The position numbers were made by a program, and so were the translations under genes. Of a stretch of DNA of 40,826 nucleotides, positions 1-8,793 are shown piece after piece. How positions within the stretch are numbered: the stretch's first letter is position 1; the number at the start of each line of letters is the position of its first letter. The DNA comes from Planctomycetota bacterium. Lineage in GTDB: Bacteria; Planctomycetota; Planctomycetia; Planctomycetales; Planctomycetaceae. The notes under the pieces were generated by a model that was not told the DNA's origin, made no database searches, and saw nothing but the letters and a program-made list of their open reading frames with translations. The stretch spans positions 1 through 40,826 of the forward strand of contig JAFEBR010000295.1 of NCBI GenBank assembly GCA_018242565.1, in the 5' to 3' direction.

Positions 1-45
1 CACGATCACCTGATTCGTTGCTCTGGCCCCGAAATGGGCGGGTAA
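1..45 (+). CDS. Possible 3' end of an upstream gene (14 residues)
   Basis: The first reading frame is open from the window edge to a TAA at 43-45 and would give a C-terminus ending in PEMGG. A strong hairpin starts 38 bases after this stop, which is what one expects downstream of a plus-strand gene. Fourteen residues are too few to recognise a family. Another frame is open across the same bases, so this is only a suggestion. Confidence 0.3.
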   Translation, partial: HDHLIRCSGPEMGG

Positions 46-82
46 CCCTGGTCCGTGCACTCCGGCTGACGATCGAACCCAG

Positions 83-116
83 AACAGCCCGGCTGCCTCG
101 CTGCAGCCGGGCTGTT
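83..116. terminator. Strong hairpin, likely terminator of the upstream gene
   Basis: Bases 83-96 and 103-116 are perfect 14-base inverted repeats around a six-base loop. Only a short T tract follows, so it may work as a bidirectional terminator or as a 3'-end stabilising stem. It separates whatever lies upstream from the TPR cluster that begins at 315. Confidence 0.65.
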
Positions 117-235
117 TGCATTGATCCCGACAACCGTTGTCACCTCGTGGCGACGCAGCAGATCCGCCGGCCAGGCCGCGAAGAATCGGCGGCGTTCCCG
201 CTTCAGCCTCATAACCGCGACCTGAAATTCAGAGC

Positions 236-265
236 TTGCCCTGTTGAATAAGACCGGGATAAAAT
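236..265 (+). promoter_or_regulatory. Candidate sigma-70-type promoter of the TPR/ExbBD cluster
   Basis: TTGCCC at 236-241 and TAAAAT at 260-265 are separated by 18 bases and match the bacterial -35 and -10 consensus at 4/6 and 5/6 positions. Initiation a few bases later would leave a leader of roughly 40 bases before the ATG at 315, which has a strong GAGGGAGG ribosome site at about 301-308. No start site is proven. Confidence 0.42.
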
Positions 266-314
266 CCCCCCGAGTACTCGTCATCCCCAATTCTCAGTTC
301 GAGGGAGGCAGACC

Positions 315-3300
315 ATGGAGTCGACCGGAAAGCCTGCAGGCGACATCGCCCTGCGCGTGTCGACTCACCAATGGTGGCGGGCCGTCTATTTTTTTTGTGT
401 CGGGCTGTTATTCCAGTCGGCACAGTTCCACGTTTGTGCTGACGAAGGCCTCGACGCCTACCGGCTGGCGGTCGGTTTCTACAACAAAGACGAATGGAAA
501 CTGGCGGCCGACAACTTTCAGGCCTTTCTGAAAAATCACAGTCAGCACAAAAAGGCAGAAAACGCCCGGTTCTATTACGGTCTCACGCTGGTCAAGCTGG
601 ATGACTTCAAGACCGCCCGCACCGTGTTGCGCAATTTCATGCGCGATTACCCCAAGAGCAACGACATCACTGCGGCGCTGTATTGGGCTGGGCACTGCAG
701 CTACTTTCTCGACGACTACCCGGATGCGGAAAAAGAACTGACCCGATTCGTCGCGGCCGCTCCCGAAGACCCTCTGTGCGAATGGGCGCTCCCCTACCTG
801 GCGGATGCCGAGTTGCGATTGAAGAAACCCGAAGTGGCCGCGCGCCATTTTCGGCAGGCGCTCGATGCCTATCCCAAAGGAGAAATGACCGACGACGCGA
901 AGTTTGGTCTGGCACGCTGCTATGAACAATTACAGAAAACTCCCGAAGCCCTGCAGGCTTATCGCGAGTTGGCCGCGAATACCGCCAGCCCACGCGCCCC
1001 CGAGGCATTGCTGAGCCTGGGAGACCTTTACTTCGACACGCAAGACTACGCCGCTGCCGCGACAGCGTTTGCCGAGTTCGAAACGAAATTCTCAACCAGC
1101 CCGCAGATGCCTCAGGCACAGTTCAACCATGGATCAGCCCTGTTTCAGTTGAAGGATTATGCCCAGGCCGTCGTCGCATTTGACAAAGCGGCCCGTGCCG
1201 AAAAACTCGCCGCCGAGGCTCTGTTCTGGAAAGGACTGGCACAAAAGTCGTTGCCCGATCTCGATCAGGCGGTCTCCACGCTACAAGCCGCTTACGAACA
1301 GCATCGCGAGCATCCATTCGCTGAGAAGCTGCTGTTTCAATGGGCCCAGTGCGAAGATCGCCGGGGCCAGCGCGACCACGCCCGCGAACTCTATGTGTCG
1401 CTGGTGAATCGCTGGCCCAAAGGCGCCCTGGCGCAAGAGAGCCTGCACGCGGCCACCGTCGCGGCGGTCGATCTCGGCAAGATTTCAGAGGCTGATGCCC
1501 TCCTCGCGAAATTCGATAAAGACTATGCCAGCAGTCCATTGCGACTGCGGCACGACATTCTGCGGGCCCGCCTGCAGATGGCGCGCACTCCTAAGGACTA
1601 CGCTGGTGCCGTCAAGATCCTGCAGGGAGTGATCGCTGCCACAGAAAAAGAGGGGACCCGGCAACAGGCCCGTTATTACCTGTCCGTCGCCCTGCAGAAT
1701 CTCGGGCAGCATTCGCAAGTCCTCGAAGTCAGCGAACCTTTGTCACGGCAAGTCGCCAGCGACCACGCTATGGCTGACTATGCCGGTGTATTCGTGATCC
1801 GGGCCGAATCTCAACGCGCCCTGGCCCGGACCGCCGCCGCGACAGCCAAGCCCGCCGAGTCACCTCCAGCTGAAGTCATGTATCTGGCGGCCGAAGCGGT
1901 CGCCTCGGTAAAGAAATACCTGGAACTGGCACCACAAGGTGCGCTCGTCGCACAGGCCTTGGCCGTTGGTTCGATGACCGAAGGTCTGGCCGCCCGGAAG
2001 GAACCGGCGCTGCAGTTCCTCGATGCGCTGCAGAAAACATCTCCGGAGTCCCCAGAACTGGAACGGACGTTACTCGAACTGGGACGTCTCGCGTATGCCC
2101 GGGAAGATTATGAACTGGCTGAAAAGCTTTACGGCGATCTGGCCAGTCGGCCCAAATCATCGCTGCACGCGGAAGCGCTGGCGGATCTGGGCTGGTCCTT
2201 GCATCGCCAGCGCAAGTTCATCGAGGCTGCCTTTGCCTTCGGACGTCTGCTCAAAGAACATCCCGACGACAAATTGGTTCCGGAGGCAGCGTTCCAGCGT
2301 GGCATTTCATTGCATGACGCCGGCCAGATCGAACAGGCGCAGACTGCGTTCGCCGAGGCGGCTCAACTGACGGGCGACTCGAAAGAGATCTTTCTGGCAG
2401 GCTGGCAGTCGGCCCGCCTGCTGGGACGTCTGAAAAAGACCACCGAAGCCGATACGGCCTTCGCCAATTTGCGAAAACGATTCCCGAAAGCCCCCGATGG
2501 CGACAAGATTCTCAACGAATGGGCGACTCTCCATTATGATGTCGAGAATTACACACGCGGCGATGATATTTTGCGTCGCCTGATCGTCGAGTATCCGAAC
2601 AGCCCACTCGCAGGCCATGCCCGCTTGAGTCTTGCCGAAAGTGACCTCATCGCCGGCAAGATCGACCAGGCGCGCACGCAGTTTCTGGCAATCGCCTCGG
2701 CCAATGCTCCAGCCGGTACGGCCGGCGCCACCCTGCCCGACGCCAAACAGGTCGAACAGGCTCGAATTCTCCAGCAACGCGCGCTGCATCAACTGGTGCA
2801 GATCGAACTCAGTGCCCACCGCTGGAACGAAGTTCGCAAATACGCGGCAGAGTCGGCCCAGCGTTTCCCGGATGGCAATTTTCGCCTGGAAAACCAACTG
2901 GCGCTGGCTGAGGCCGATTTTCAATCGGGCGACCTGAAAGCCGCTTCCGAACGACTGCAACAACTCAAATCCGAAAAAGAGAGTCCCGAGGCCCGACAAG
3001 CGAAAGCCTTTCCCCAAATCTGGGTGCTGCAGGCCGAAATCGCCTGGCGGCAGAAAGACTACGACGCCGTGACGGCCACGGTTACAGAATTTCGCGAATG
3101 GGATCCGAAGTCTCCCCTCTTGTATCAGGCACAGGAAGTTCTGGGGCGGTCCCTCAAATCGCAGGCGAAGTTCCCCGAAGCACGGGCCGAACTGCAACGG
3201 GTGCTGGACGATCCCTTCGCCAAAGACACCGAAACCGCCGCCAAGAGCCTGTTCCTGATCGCCGACACGTATCGACTCGAGATGAACTACAAGGCCGCGT

Positions 3301-3515
3301 ACGAGAACTTCCTGAAGGTGGATGTCCTCTACAAGTTTCCTGACCTGCAGGCACCTGCTTTGTACCAGGCGGGTGTCTGCCAGGAAGAACTCCAGGATTG
3401 GAAAAAAGCCGCGCGCTCGTATGACGACATGCTGCAGAGATTCCCCAACAGCGAGCACGCACCCAAGGCTCGCGAACGACTCGCCATCGTGCGCAAACGG
3501 ATTGCCACGGGATGA
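315..3515 (+). CDS. Large secreted tetratricopeptide-repeat protein
   Basis: This 1066-residue protein consists almost entirely of TPR-like helical pairs, with many units of the type AxxxFxxxLxxxPxxxxAxxALYxxG. Such arrays are protein-protein scaffolds; the spacing recalls the BamD/YfiO and CpoB/YbgF type, which act in the periplasm on outer-membrane assembly or the Tol system. Residues 21-40 form a hydrophobic stretch after a basic/polar start and end near CADE, so an exported protein is likely. The ATG at 315 is supported by a GAGGGAGG site with good spacing. It is followed after 58 bases by an ExbB-like gene, then an ExbD-like gene and a TonB/TolA-like membrane protein, so it probably works with that proton-driven complex in the envelope. 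That partnership is inferred from position. The repeat type is clear; the exact role is unknown. Confidence 0.88.
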   Translation: MESTGKPAGDIALRVSTHQWWRAVYFFCVGLLFQSAQFHVCADEGLDAYRLAVGFYNKDEWKLAADNFQAFLKNHSQHKKAENARFYYGLTLVKLDDFKTARTVLRNFMRDYPKSNDITAALYWAGHCSYFLDDYPDAEKELTRFVAAAPEDPLCEWALPYLADAELRLKKPEVAARHFRQALDAYPKGEMTDDAKFGLARCYEQLQKTPEALQAYRELAANTASPRAPEALLSLGDLYFDTQDYAAAATAFAEFETKFSTSPQMPQAQFNHGSALFQLKDYAQAVVAFDKAARAEKLAAEALFWKGLAQKSLPDLDQAVSTLQAAYEQHREHPFAEKLLFQWAQCEDRRGQRDHARELYVSLVNRWPKGALAQESLHAATVAAVDLGKISEADALLAKFDKDYASSPLRLRHDILRARLQMARTPKDYAGAVKILQGVIAATEKEGTRQQARYYLSVALQNLGQHSQVLEVSEPLSRQVASDHAMADYAGVFVIRAESQRALARTAAATAKPAESPPAEVMYLAAEAVASVKKYLELAPQGALVAQALAVGSMTEGLAARKEPALQFLDALQKTSPESPELERTLLELGRLAYAREDYELAEKLYGDLASRPKSSLHAEALADLGWSLHRQRKFIEAAFAFGRLLKEHPDDKLVPEAAFQRGISLHDAGQIEQAQTAFAEAAQLTGDSKEIFLAGWQSARLLGRLKKTTEADTAFANLRKRFPKAPDGDKILNEWATLHYDVENYTRGDDILRRLIVEYPNSPLAGHARLSLAESDLIAGKIDQARTQFLAIASANAPAGTAGATLPDAKQVEQARILQQRALHQLVQIELSAHRWNEVRKYAAESAQRFPDGNFRLENQLALAEADFQSGDLKAASERLQQLKSEKESPEARQAKAFPQIWVLQAEIAWRQKDYDAVTATVTEFREWDPKSPLLYQAQEVLGRSLKSQAKFPEARAELQRVLDDPFAKDTETAAKSLFLIADTYRLEMNYKAAYENFLKVDVLYKFPDLQAPALYQAGVCQEELQDWKKAARSYDDMLQRFPNSEHAPKARERLAIVRKRIATG

Positions 3516-3573
3516 ATTCCTATCGGCCATCGAATGCTGGCCGCACGGTGACGGATAACCAGAAAGTCGGATT

Positions 3574-4497
3574 ATGAAAACCCGAACCTCTGCGCTCACC
3601 CAACTCGGGGGACGCGTGCTGCTGCTGGCGCTGGTCTTTGCGGGCTGGGCCCTGTTGCGTCCGGTGGCTGCCCAGGACGAGACGGGCAATGTGGACGCGA
3701 AATCTGTGCTCGATGACGGGCCCGATGAACCTGCTCGGGCCACCTCAGGCGAAGCTGCTGACAAACAACCGGGGAAAAAACGTCGCGGCATCCCCACGCG
3801 GTTGTCCGAGATCTTCATCGCGGGGGGACCGATGATGTGGCCCCTCGCGGCCTGCTCGGTCGTCGTGCTGATGTTCACCATTGAACGACTTGTCGTGCTG
3901 CGACGTCGCCGTGTGATTCCGCATGATTTTGTGACCCGCTTTCTAGAACACGTGCAGAGCGGCCAGATCGACCGCTCGGGCGCTCTGGCACTGTGCGAAC
4001 AGAATGCCAGTCCCATCGCAGAAGTGTTTGCCCACGGCGTCCGCAAATGGGGGAAACCCAGCGTCGAAGTCGAACAGGCCATCATTGACGGTGGCGAACG
4101 CCAGATCAGTATCCTGCGGCGCAACCTGCGTGCCCTCAATACCGTGGCCACCGTCGGCCCCCTGATGGGACTGCTCGGTACCGTCTACGGCATGATCAAA
4201 TGTTTTAATGAATTCACCCGCACCACCACCGCGGCCGACAAACTGGATAACCTGTCGATCGGCATCGGCGAAGCGCTCATTGCTACCGCCGGCGGACTGT
4301 GCGTCGCGATTCCGGCCCTGGTGCTTTACATGTATCTGGCCGGTCGAGTGGATGGCCTGGTCATCGAAATGGACGTACTCGCGCAGAAACTCGTCAACCT
4401 GATTTCTGCCGAAAACCTCTCACCTCCAACTGACGAATTACCCCGTATCTCCCAACGCCCCAAAACGCTGGGGACAGGCGCTTTGAAAAACTCCTGA
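3574..4497 (+). CDS. MotA/TolQ/ExbB-family proton channel protein
   Basis: The 307-residue product belongs to the family that forms the pentameric proton channel of ExbBD, TolQR and MotAB complexes. Membrane helices are visible at about 86-108, 187-210 and 231-256; the second carries the typical GPLMGLLGTVYGMI run and the third the GEALIATAGGLCVAIPAL run. The protein also has an N-terminal signal-like stretch (residues 12-33, ending AAQ) and an exposed linker to about residue 75, an extension absent from E. coli ExbB but seen in some other bacteria. The ExbD-like partner follows after 139 bases and a TonB/TolA-like gene after that. The large cytoplasmic loop (about 110-185) is of normal length. 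Assignment to the family is certain; whether it is nearer ExbB or TolQ cannot be told by eye. Confidence 0.93.
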   Translation: MKTRTSALTQLGGRVLLLALVFAGWALLRPVAAQDETGNVDAKSVLDDGPDEPARATSGEAADKQPGKKRRGIPTRLSEIFIAGGPMMWPLAACSVVVLMFTIERLVVLRRRRVIPHDFVTRFLEHVQSGQIDRSGALALCEQNASPIAEVFAHGVRKWGKPSVEVEQAIIDGGERQISILRRNLRALNTVATVGPLMGLLGTVYGMIKCFNEFTRTTTAADKLDNLSIGIGEALIATAGGLCVAIPALVLYMYLAGRVDGLVIEMDVLAQKLVNLISAENLSPPTDELPRISQRPKTLGTGALKNS

Positions 4498-4636
4498 CAG
4501 CCGGCCAGAGTACCGGCGACCGGCTCACACTCCGGAACGCGAACTCACACCACCCCGTTGAACCACCACGGGGGCCACCTGCCGCAAGTGGCAGTCGATC
4601 CGTTTGCCGCAGCACCACACAACCTGGTGAATTGAC

Positions 4637-5053
4637 ATGCCTCTCAAAGTCGAACCGCTCGAAGAGCCTTATCTCAACATGACGCCACTGGTCGACGTCA
4701 TTTTGAATCTGCTGATTTTCTTCATGCTGGGGACGAGCTTCGCCAAGGACGAACGTCAATTCGATGTCGAACTTCCATCAGTCAGCCACGCGGAACCATT
4801 AACCAATCCCCCCGATGAAATCGTGATCAACGTCTATGCTGACGGGCATGTGGTTGTGAACCAGAAAGCTCTGTCGGCCCCCGAACTCGAAGCGCTGCTG
4901 TCAGACGCCCGGCAGCGGTATGCCGAACAAGCGGTGCTCATCCGTGGCGACGGCAAAGGGAATTATCAGTCGATCATGGATGTGCTCTCGGTCTGCCAGC
5001 AGGCCGGGCTGCATAACTATTCACTCGCCACTCTGCAAAAGGCCGATCGTTAG
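4637..5053 (+). CDS. ExbD/TolR-family biopolymer transport protein
   Basis: The 138-residue protein has the standard ExbD/TolR layout: a short cytoplasmic N-terminus, one membrane helix (about 16-36) and a periplasmic domain of about 100 residues. The helix contains MTPLVDVILNLLIFFM, in which Asp20 matches the proton-carrying aspartate essential in ExbD and TolR. With the preceding ExbB-like protein it should form a proton-motive-force-driven motor in the inner membrane. The stop at 5051-5053 lies only four bases before the ATG of the next gene, so the two are almost certainly co-translated, making the following protein the natural candidate for the energised partner. Nothing essential appears to be missing. 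Confidence 0.94.
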   Translation: MPLKVEPLEEPYLNMTPLVDVILNLLIFFMLGTSFAKDERQFDVELPSVSHAEPLTNPPDEIVINVYADGHVVVNQKALSAPELEALLSDARQRYAEQAVLIRGDGKGNYQSIMDVLSVCQQAGLHNYSLATLQKADR

Positions 5054-5057
5054 TCTT

Positions 5058-7490
5058 ATGTTCCTGGCACAGGCCACAACCTGGATCGATTCCGTGGCCG
5101 CCGAATCTCGGCGGATCGCCGGGGAACTCTACGACTACGCACTGGCCGATCCGTGGGGCGCCGCGTATTGGAGCGTGGTCTGGGCCTGCACGTTCATTAC
5201 GACCTTCATTCTGGTGCGCATGCTGTTCACCCGCTGGGGGGACAAAAACATCACGCAGAAAACGCTGGGTGTGTCGCTGCTTATCCACGTTTTGCTGGGC
5301 ATGGTGTCGAATTCCGTGGTTTTTGAACCGGGAACTGGGTCCGACTCGTCGTCCACAGCGGGCAATCCGATCCGGCGGGTGTTCATCGAAGGGCCGCCCC
5401 TCAACGGAGACTCGGCCACCAGTGCGGGCCCCGGTGATGTCGAGCGACACCGCCTGCCAGGCAATTCACCCGCCTGGGAACGAAGTTCCCGCCCGGCCAC
5501 TCGACCACTGTCCCGGCAGCCTGCCCGAACCCCCGACACTAGCCTCGAAAGTCCTGCTCCGGATCGGCAACTGACGGAATCCAATTCACTCGCGATTTCG
5601 CCCCCGGATGTTTCTGAACAAGCCGCCGACGCATCTCCCGATCCCGAAACCCTGCGAGAACCGCAAAAACTCGTCGGGGCACCGGCCGCAGCGACACCCA
5701 AAATCGCCGAAGAAACGGCGCAGGCTCGTCCCGAATCGGGCAGCCGGACCGGCATGCGCACCGCACGTCCTGCCGCCCCGACCGAAACAGCCGACAGTAC
5801 AGCAACACCGCCCGGCCGCCTACCCGCGGCCGAGAGTCTACCTGCGTCTCCTACCGGAGTTCCGGTCGGCACTTCGCAGACCGCTGAAGCCGAGACCCCT
5901 CAACCGGCGCCGCAAAAGGGAAACCTCGCCGAGTCTCCGCGGATGAGCAATGCCACCCCGAAGTCGGCGACGATTCCCGACGATCGAGAAGCCACCACTC
6001 TGCCCGATGCTGGCCCTGCTTCAACCGGTCGTGGATTTACCCGGACCACTCGCCCGGGTCGCGACGCCGCGAACAAACCGTCTGCCGATTCACTTCCTTT
6101 CACCGATCTCGGGCCCCGCAACACTGATCCCTCGCAGGAACTGGGGCCCGGCGATCGGGGGAGCGCAGGACGCGACCTGCCGGCTCCCACGGAAGGCGAA
6201 GGCGGTCCGGGAACCGGCAACCCAGCCAGCGGGTCACGCATTTCAGCCGGAGAAGGCCAGGTGGGTCTGGCAACACCCGGCGTGATGCGATCCGAGGGAG
6301 GCGGCGCCATCGACAAGAATTCCAGCCGGGTCCCCGCGACCTATCGCCTGCGTACGTCGCCACGCCGCCTGAAAGAAGCTCAGATCCGCGGAGCCACCCA
6401 GGAGTCAGAAGACGCCGTCGAAGCCAGCCTGAAATGGCTGGCTGCCAACCAGCATCCCCAGGGATACTGGGAACCCATCGAAACGACCCTGGGCCGCGAA
6501 CCCGAGAAAATCAATTTCGGCGATTCCAACGGCAGTGCCCGTGAGCAGCAGGCCGAGCGAGAACGGTCTGGTTTTCAGGCGGAAACCGGACTGACCGCGC
6601 TTGCCATTCTGGCCTTTCTGGGCAAAGGCTACACCCATGAAGACAACCCGTTTGCAGAACATGTCGACCGCGGACTGCGGTGGCTGATCTCGCAGCAGAC
6701 GGCCCAGGGCTTCCTGGGGGGTAAAGCGAACCGCTATGCCCGCATGTACTGCCATGGCATGGCCACGATTGCCTTGGCCGAGGCGTACGCCATGACCAAG
6801 GCCCCCGAATTCCGGGAACCATTGAACCGGGCGGTAAAATACATCATTTCGGCTCAATATCCGGATGGGTCGTGGCGGTACAGCGATTGGCGGTCCCTGG
6901 AATCCAAATACCGCAAAGGGGACATGAGCATGTTCGGCTGGCAGTTGATGGCGCTGAAGAGCGCTAAGACCGCCGGCCTCGACGTGTCGACCGACGCCTT
7001 CGAAAAAGGGGTCGATTACCTGCTGGCCTGCGGGAACGACCTGAAATCACGCGGGCTCAGCCAATATGGCGGGCTGGCCGGCTACCGCGCCGGCGAAATG
7101 CCGAAACCCTCAATGACCGCCGAGGCTCTGTTCTGCAAACAGTTGCTCGGTATCCGCCGTGACAACCGGGCCGCGGTCGAAGCGGTCGAGTATCTGCTCC
7201 AGAATCTGCCCCGACGGACCAAACCGGATCTGTACTACTGGTATTATGGAACGCTGGCGATGAAACACCACGGCGGGCCTGCGTGGGAACGGTGGAACGC
7301 CGCCCTGCGCGACACGCTGGTCGCCGAGCAGCGCACGGAAGGTCCACTCGCCGGCAGTTGGGACCCGCGCTTTCCGTGGGGCGACTACGGTGGCCGGGTG
7401 TTTTCAACTGCCATTTCGACCCTGTGCCTGGAAGTCTATTACCGATACCAGGTCGAAGAGGGAACGCGACTCGAACCGTCCGAGCCATAA
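5058..7490 (+). CDS. TonB/TolA-like membrane protein with squalene-cyclase-like toroid domain
   Basis: The 810-residue protein starts at the ATG at 5058, four bases after exbD; the frame is open further upstream, but that part overlaps exbD. Two membrane helices lie at about 35-57 and 68-89. The second contains SLLIH (Ser73, His77), the same SxxxH spacing that TonB and TolA need in their single helix to couple to ExbBD or TolQR. Residues 90-445 are rich in Pro, Ala, Thr, Ser and Gly and look disordered, long enough to cross a periplasm. Residues 450-795 resemble the alpha/alpha toroid of prenyltransferase and squalene-oxidase repeats (AVEASLKWLAANQHPQGYW, then YPDGSW and similar units). The DxDD motif of true squalene-hopene cyclases is not evident, so I do not call it a cyclase. 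Position and layout suggest an energy transducer with a novel output domain; this is inference. Confidence 0.85.
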   Translation: MFLAQATTWIDSVAAESRRIAGELYDYALADPWGAAYWSVVWACTFITTFILVRMLFTRWGDKNITQKTLGVSLLIHVLLGMVSNSVVFEPGTGSDSSSTAGNPIRRVFIEGPPLNGDSATSAGPGDVERHRLPGNSPAWERSSRPATRPLSRQPARTPDTSLESPAPDRQLTESNSLAISPPDVSEQAADASPDPETLREPQKLVGAPAAATPKIAEETAQARPESGSRTGMRTARPAAPTETADSTATPPGRLPAAESLPASPTGVPVGTSQTAEAETPQPAPQKGNLAESPRMSNATPKSATIPDDREATTLPDAGPASTGRGFTRTTRPGRDAANKPSADSLPFTDLGPRNTDPSQELGPGDRGSAGRDLPAPTEGEGGPGTGNPASGSRISAGEGQVGLATPGVMRSEGGGAIDKNSSRVPATYRLRTSPRRLKEAQIRGATQESEDAVEASLKWLAANQHPQGYWEPIETTLGREPEKINFGDSNGSAREQQAERERSGFQAETGLTALAILAFLGKGYTHEDNPFAEHVDRGLRWLISQQTAQGFLGGKANRYARMYCHGMATIALAEAYAMTKAPEFREPLNRAVKYIISAQYPDGSWRYSDWRSLESKYRKGDMSMFGWQLMALKSAKTAGLDVSTDAFEKGVDYLLACGNDLKSRGLSQYGGLAGYRAGEMPKPSMTAEALFCKQLLGIRRDNRAAVEAVEYLLQNLPRRTKPDLYYWYYGTLAMKHHGGPAWERWNAALRDTLVAEQRTEGPLAGSWDPRFPWGDYGGRVFSTAISTLCLEVYYRYQVEEGTRLEPSEP

Positions 7491-7509
7491 CGGTGCCCAG
7501 GTCACAGGC

Positions 7510-8793
7510 CTAAAACGGCGGCTGACTCAAATGCACCGCCCCCTGCTGAGCCTGTGCATACAATTCCTGCCACGCCGAACTGCCGTCGTTGGCAATGTGT
7601 TCCAGGTACACCCCCCGCGGGAAGAAGGGCAGGCGTCCTCCCAGCCAATCGGCCCAATACTGCGCGGCGTGGTTATAGTAAGTCGTTGTGCCCGTGGGCC
7701 AACGAATGGCGATCAGCAATTCAGGGGCAGGATAAGGTTTGGCACGCGGTTCCACCCGAAACTGTTCAATGGCTTCCGGGTCGAGCGTGATTCCCAACCC
7801 CGGTCCGCTGGGCACCCGGGCCAATCCGTTCGAGACTTCCAGCGGAGTCTGGACGCAGTCGCGCTCGTACAGTTGATGGCAGTTCACGGCGGGCCAGCGT
7901 GCATGTTCCAGCACGGCTCCCAGGTGCAGCGCAAACGCTGTGGCGATTCGTGTCCCGACAATCTGCAGGAAAAACGATCGGTTGTGGACCTGACAGACGT
8001 GCGACTCGCGGAGGATGCGACTGACTCCGCCACACATCACGAACCCATCGACCATTTCTTCGCGAATGGCGGTCTCAATCGGCGTGTCACCAAAATGAGT
8101 GGCCGTATGCATCGAAATCGGCACGTGCGTGTGCTGCCGTAGAAACTTGTAGCCCGCCACATCGCTATGCGGAATCGGGCTTTCGAACATGACGACCTGC
8201 GGAAACTGTTCGAGTTCTTTGAGCAACCGTGTACAGTGCGCCGTATCGACCCCGAAACCATTAAAATCCATGTCGATTTCGAAATGCGCAGGAACCGCCT
8301 GGCACAACTTGCGAGTGTTCTCGACAACATCAAACCAGGGGCGTCCCTTGGTCTTGAAACTGTTGTAACCCTGGGAAATCGCCAACTGGCATTCGCTGAT
8401 CCAGTCCTGGGCGGGCATGTCGATATCCCACCACGAGATGTGGCAGCGGTCGCGATGCATTTTGCCGAGCAACTGGTGCAAGGGGGCATCGAGCACCTTG
8501 GCAGCCGCATCGAACAGCGCAATCTGCAGTCCGGACCCCAGTGAATCGTCCCACATCATCTCGGCCGGATGTTTGCCGATGACGGCGTTACGCGCCGCAT
8601 CCGACACCGTGCTCGGCCCCCAGGTGTAATACACCATGGTTTCACCGAAACCGACAACTCCCGATTCCAGCGTCACCTGACAGATTTCAAACAAGGTCCA
8701 GTGCGGAATCTCGCGCTGCATGTTCCGGGCGGGAATCGGACGCAACGGCAGTTCCACCCAGAATGTATCGATACGTTTGACGTTATGTGCCAT
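7510..8793 (-). CDS. Divergent enolase-superfamily (mandelate racemase/muconate lactonising-like) protein
   Basis: The 427-residue product has the two-domain layout of the mandelate racemase/MLE group: an N-terminal capping domain (about 1-110) and a barrel. A KxK catalytic-type motif is visible (Lys147, Lys149), as are two expected metal ligands, Asp176 in DFN and Glu204 in FESP. The third ligand, normally Glu in a PIxxGE strand end, appears to be Thr230 in PISMHT, so the active site is unusual. Members of this superfamily abstract a proton alpha to a carboxylate, often in sugar-acid breakdown; the substrate here is unknown. The ATG at 8793 has AGGA upstream and lies 11 bases inside the end of the preceding gene, so it is translationally coupled as the last gene of a three-gene operon. 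It converges on the toroid gene with only 19 bases between. Confidence 0.8.
   Translation of the reverse strand: MAHNVKRIDTFWVELPLRPIPARNMQREIPHWTLFEICQVTLESGVVGFGETMVYYTWGPSTVSDAARNAVIGKHPAEMMWDDSLGSGLQIALFDAAAKVLDAPLHQLLGKMHRDRCHISWWDIDMPAQDWISECQLAISQGYNSFKTKGRPWFDVVENTRKLCQAVPAHFEIDMDFNGFGVDTAHCTRLLKELEQFPQVVMFESPIPHSDVAGYKFLRQHTHVPISMHTATHFGDTPIETAIREEMVDGFVMCGGVSRILRESHVCQVHNRSFFLQIVGTRIATAFALHLGAVLEHARWPAVNCHQLYERDCVQTPLEVSNGLARVPSGPGLGITLDPEAIEQFRVEPRAKPYPAPELLIAIRWPTGTTTYYNHAAQYWADWLGGRLPFFPRGVYLEHIANDGSSAWQELYAQAQQGAVHLSQPPF

Noticed and set aside
68-82. T-loop-like GATCGAACCC, possible tRNA end
   Set aside because: The flanking bases do not form a five-pair T stem, and no acceptor or anticodon arm could be drawn.
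2307-4151. 614-codon open frame on the minus strand
   Set aside because: It lies antisense to the TPR and ExbB-like genes, which are clear. Long antisense frames are common in GC-rich DNA, and this one has no motif.
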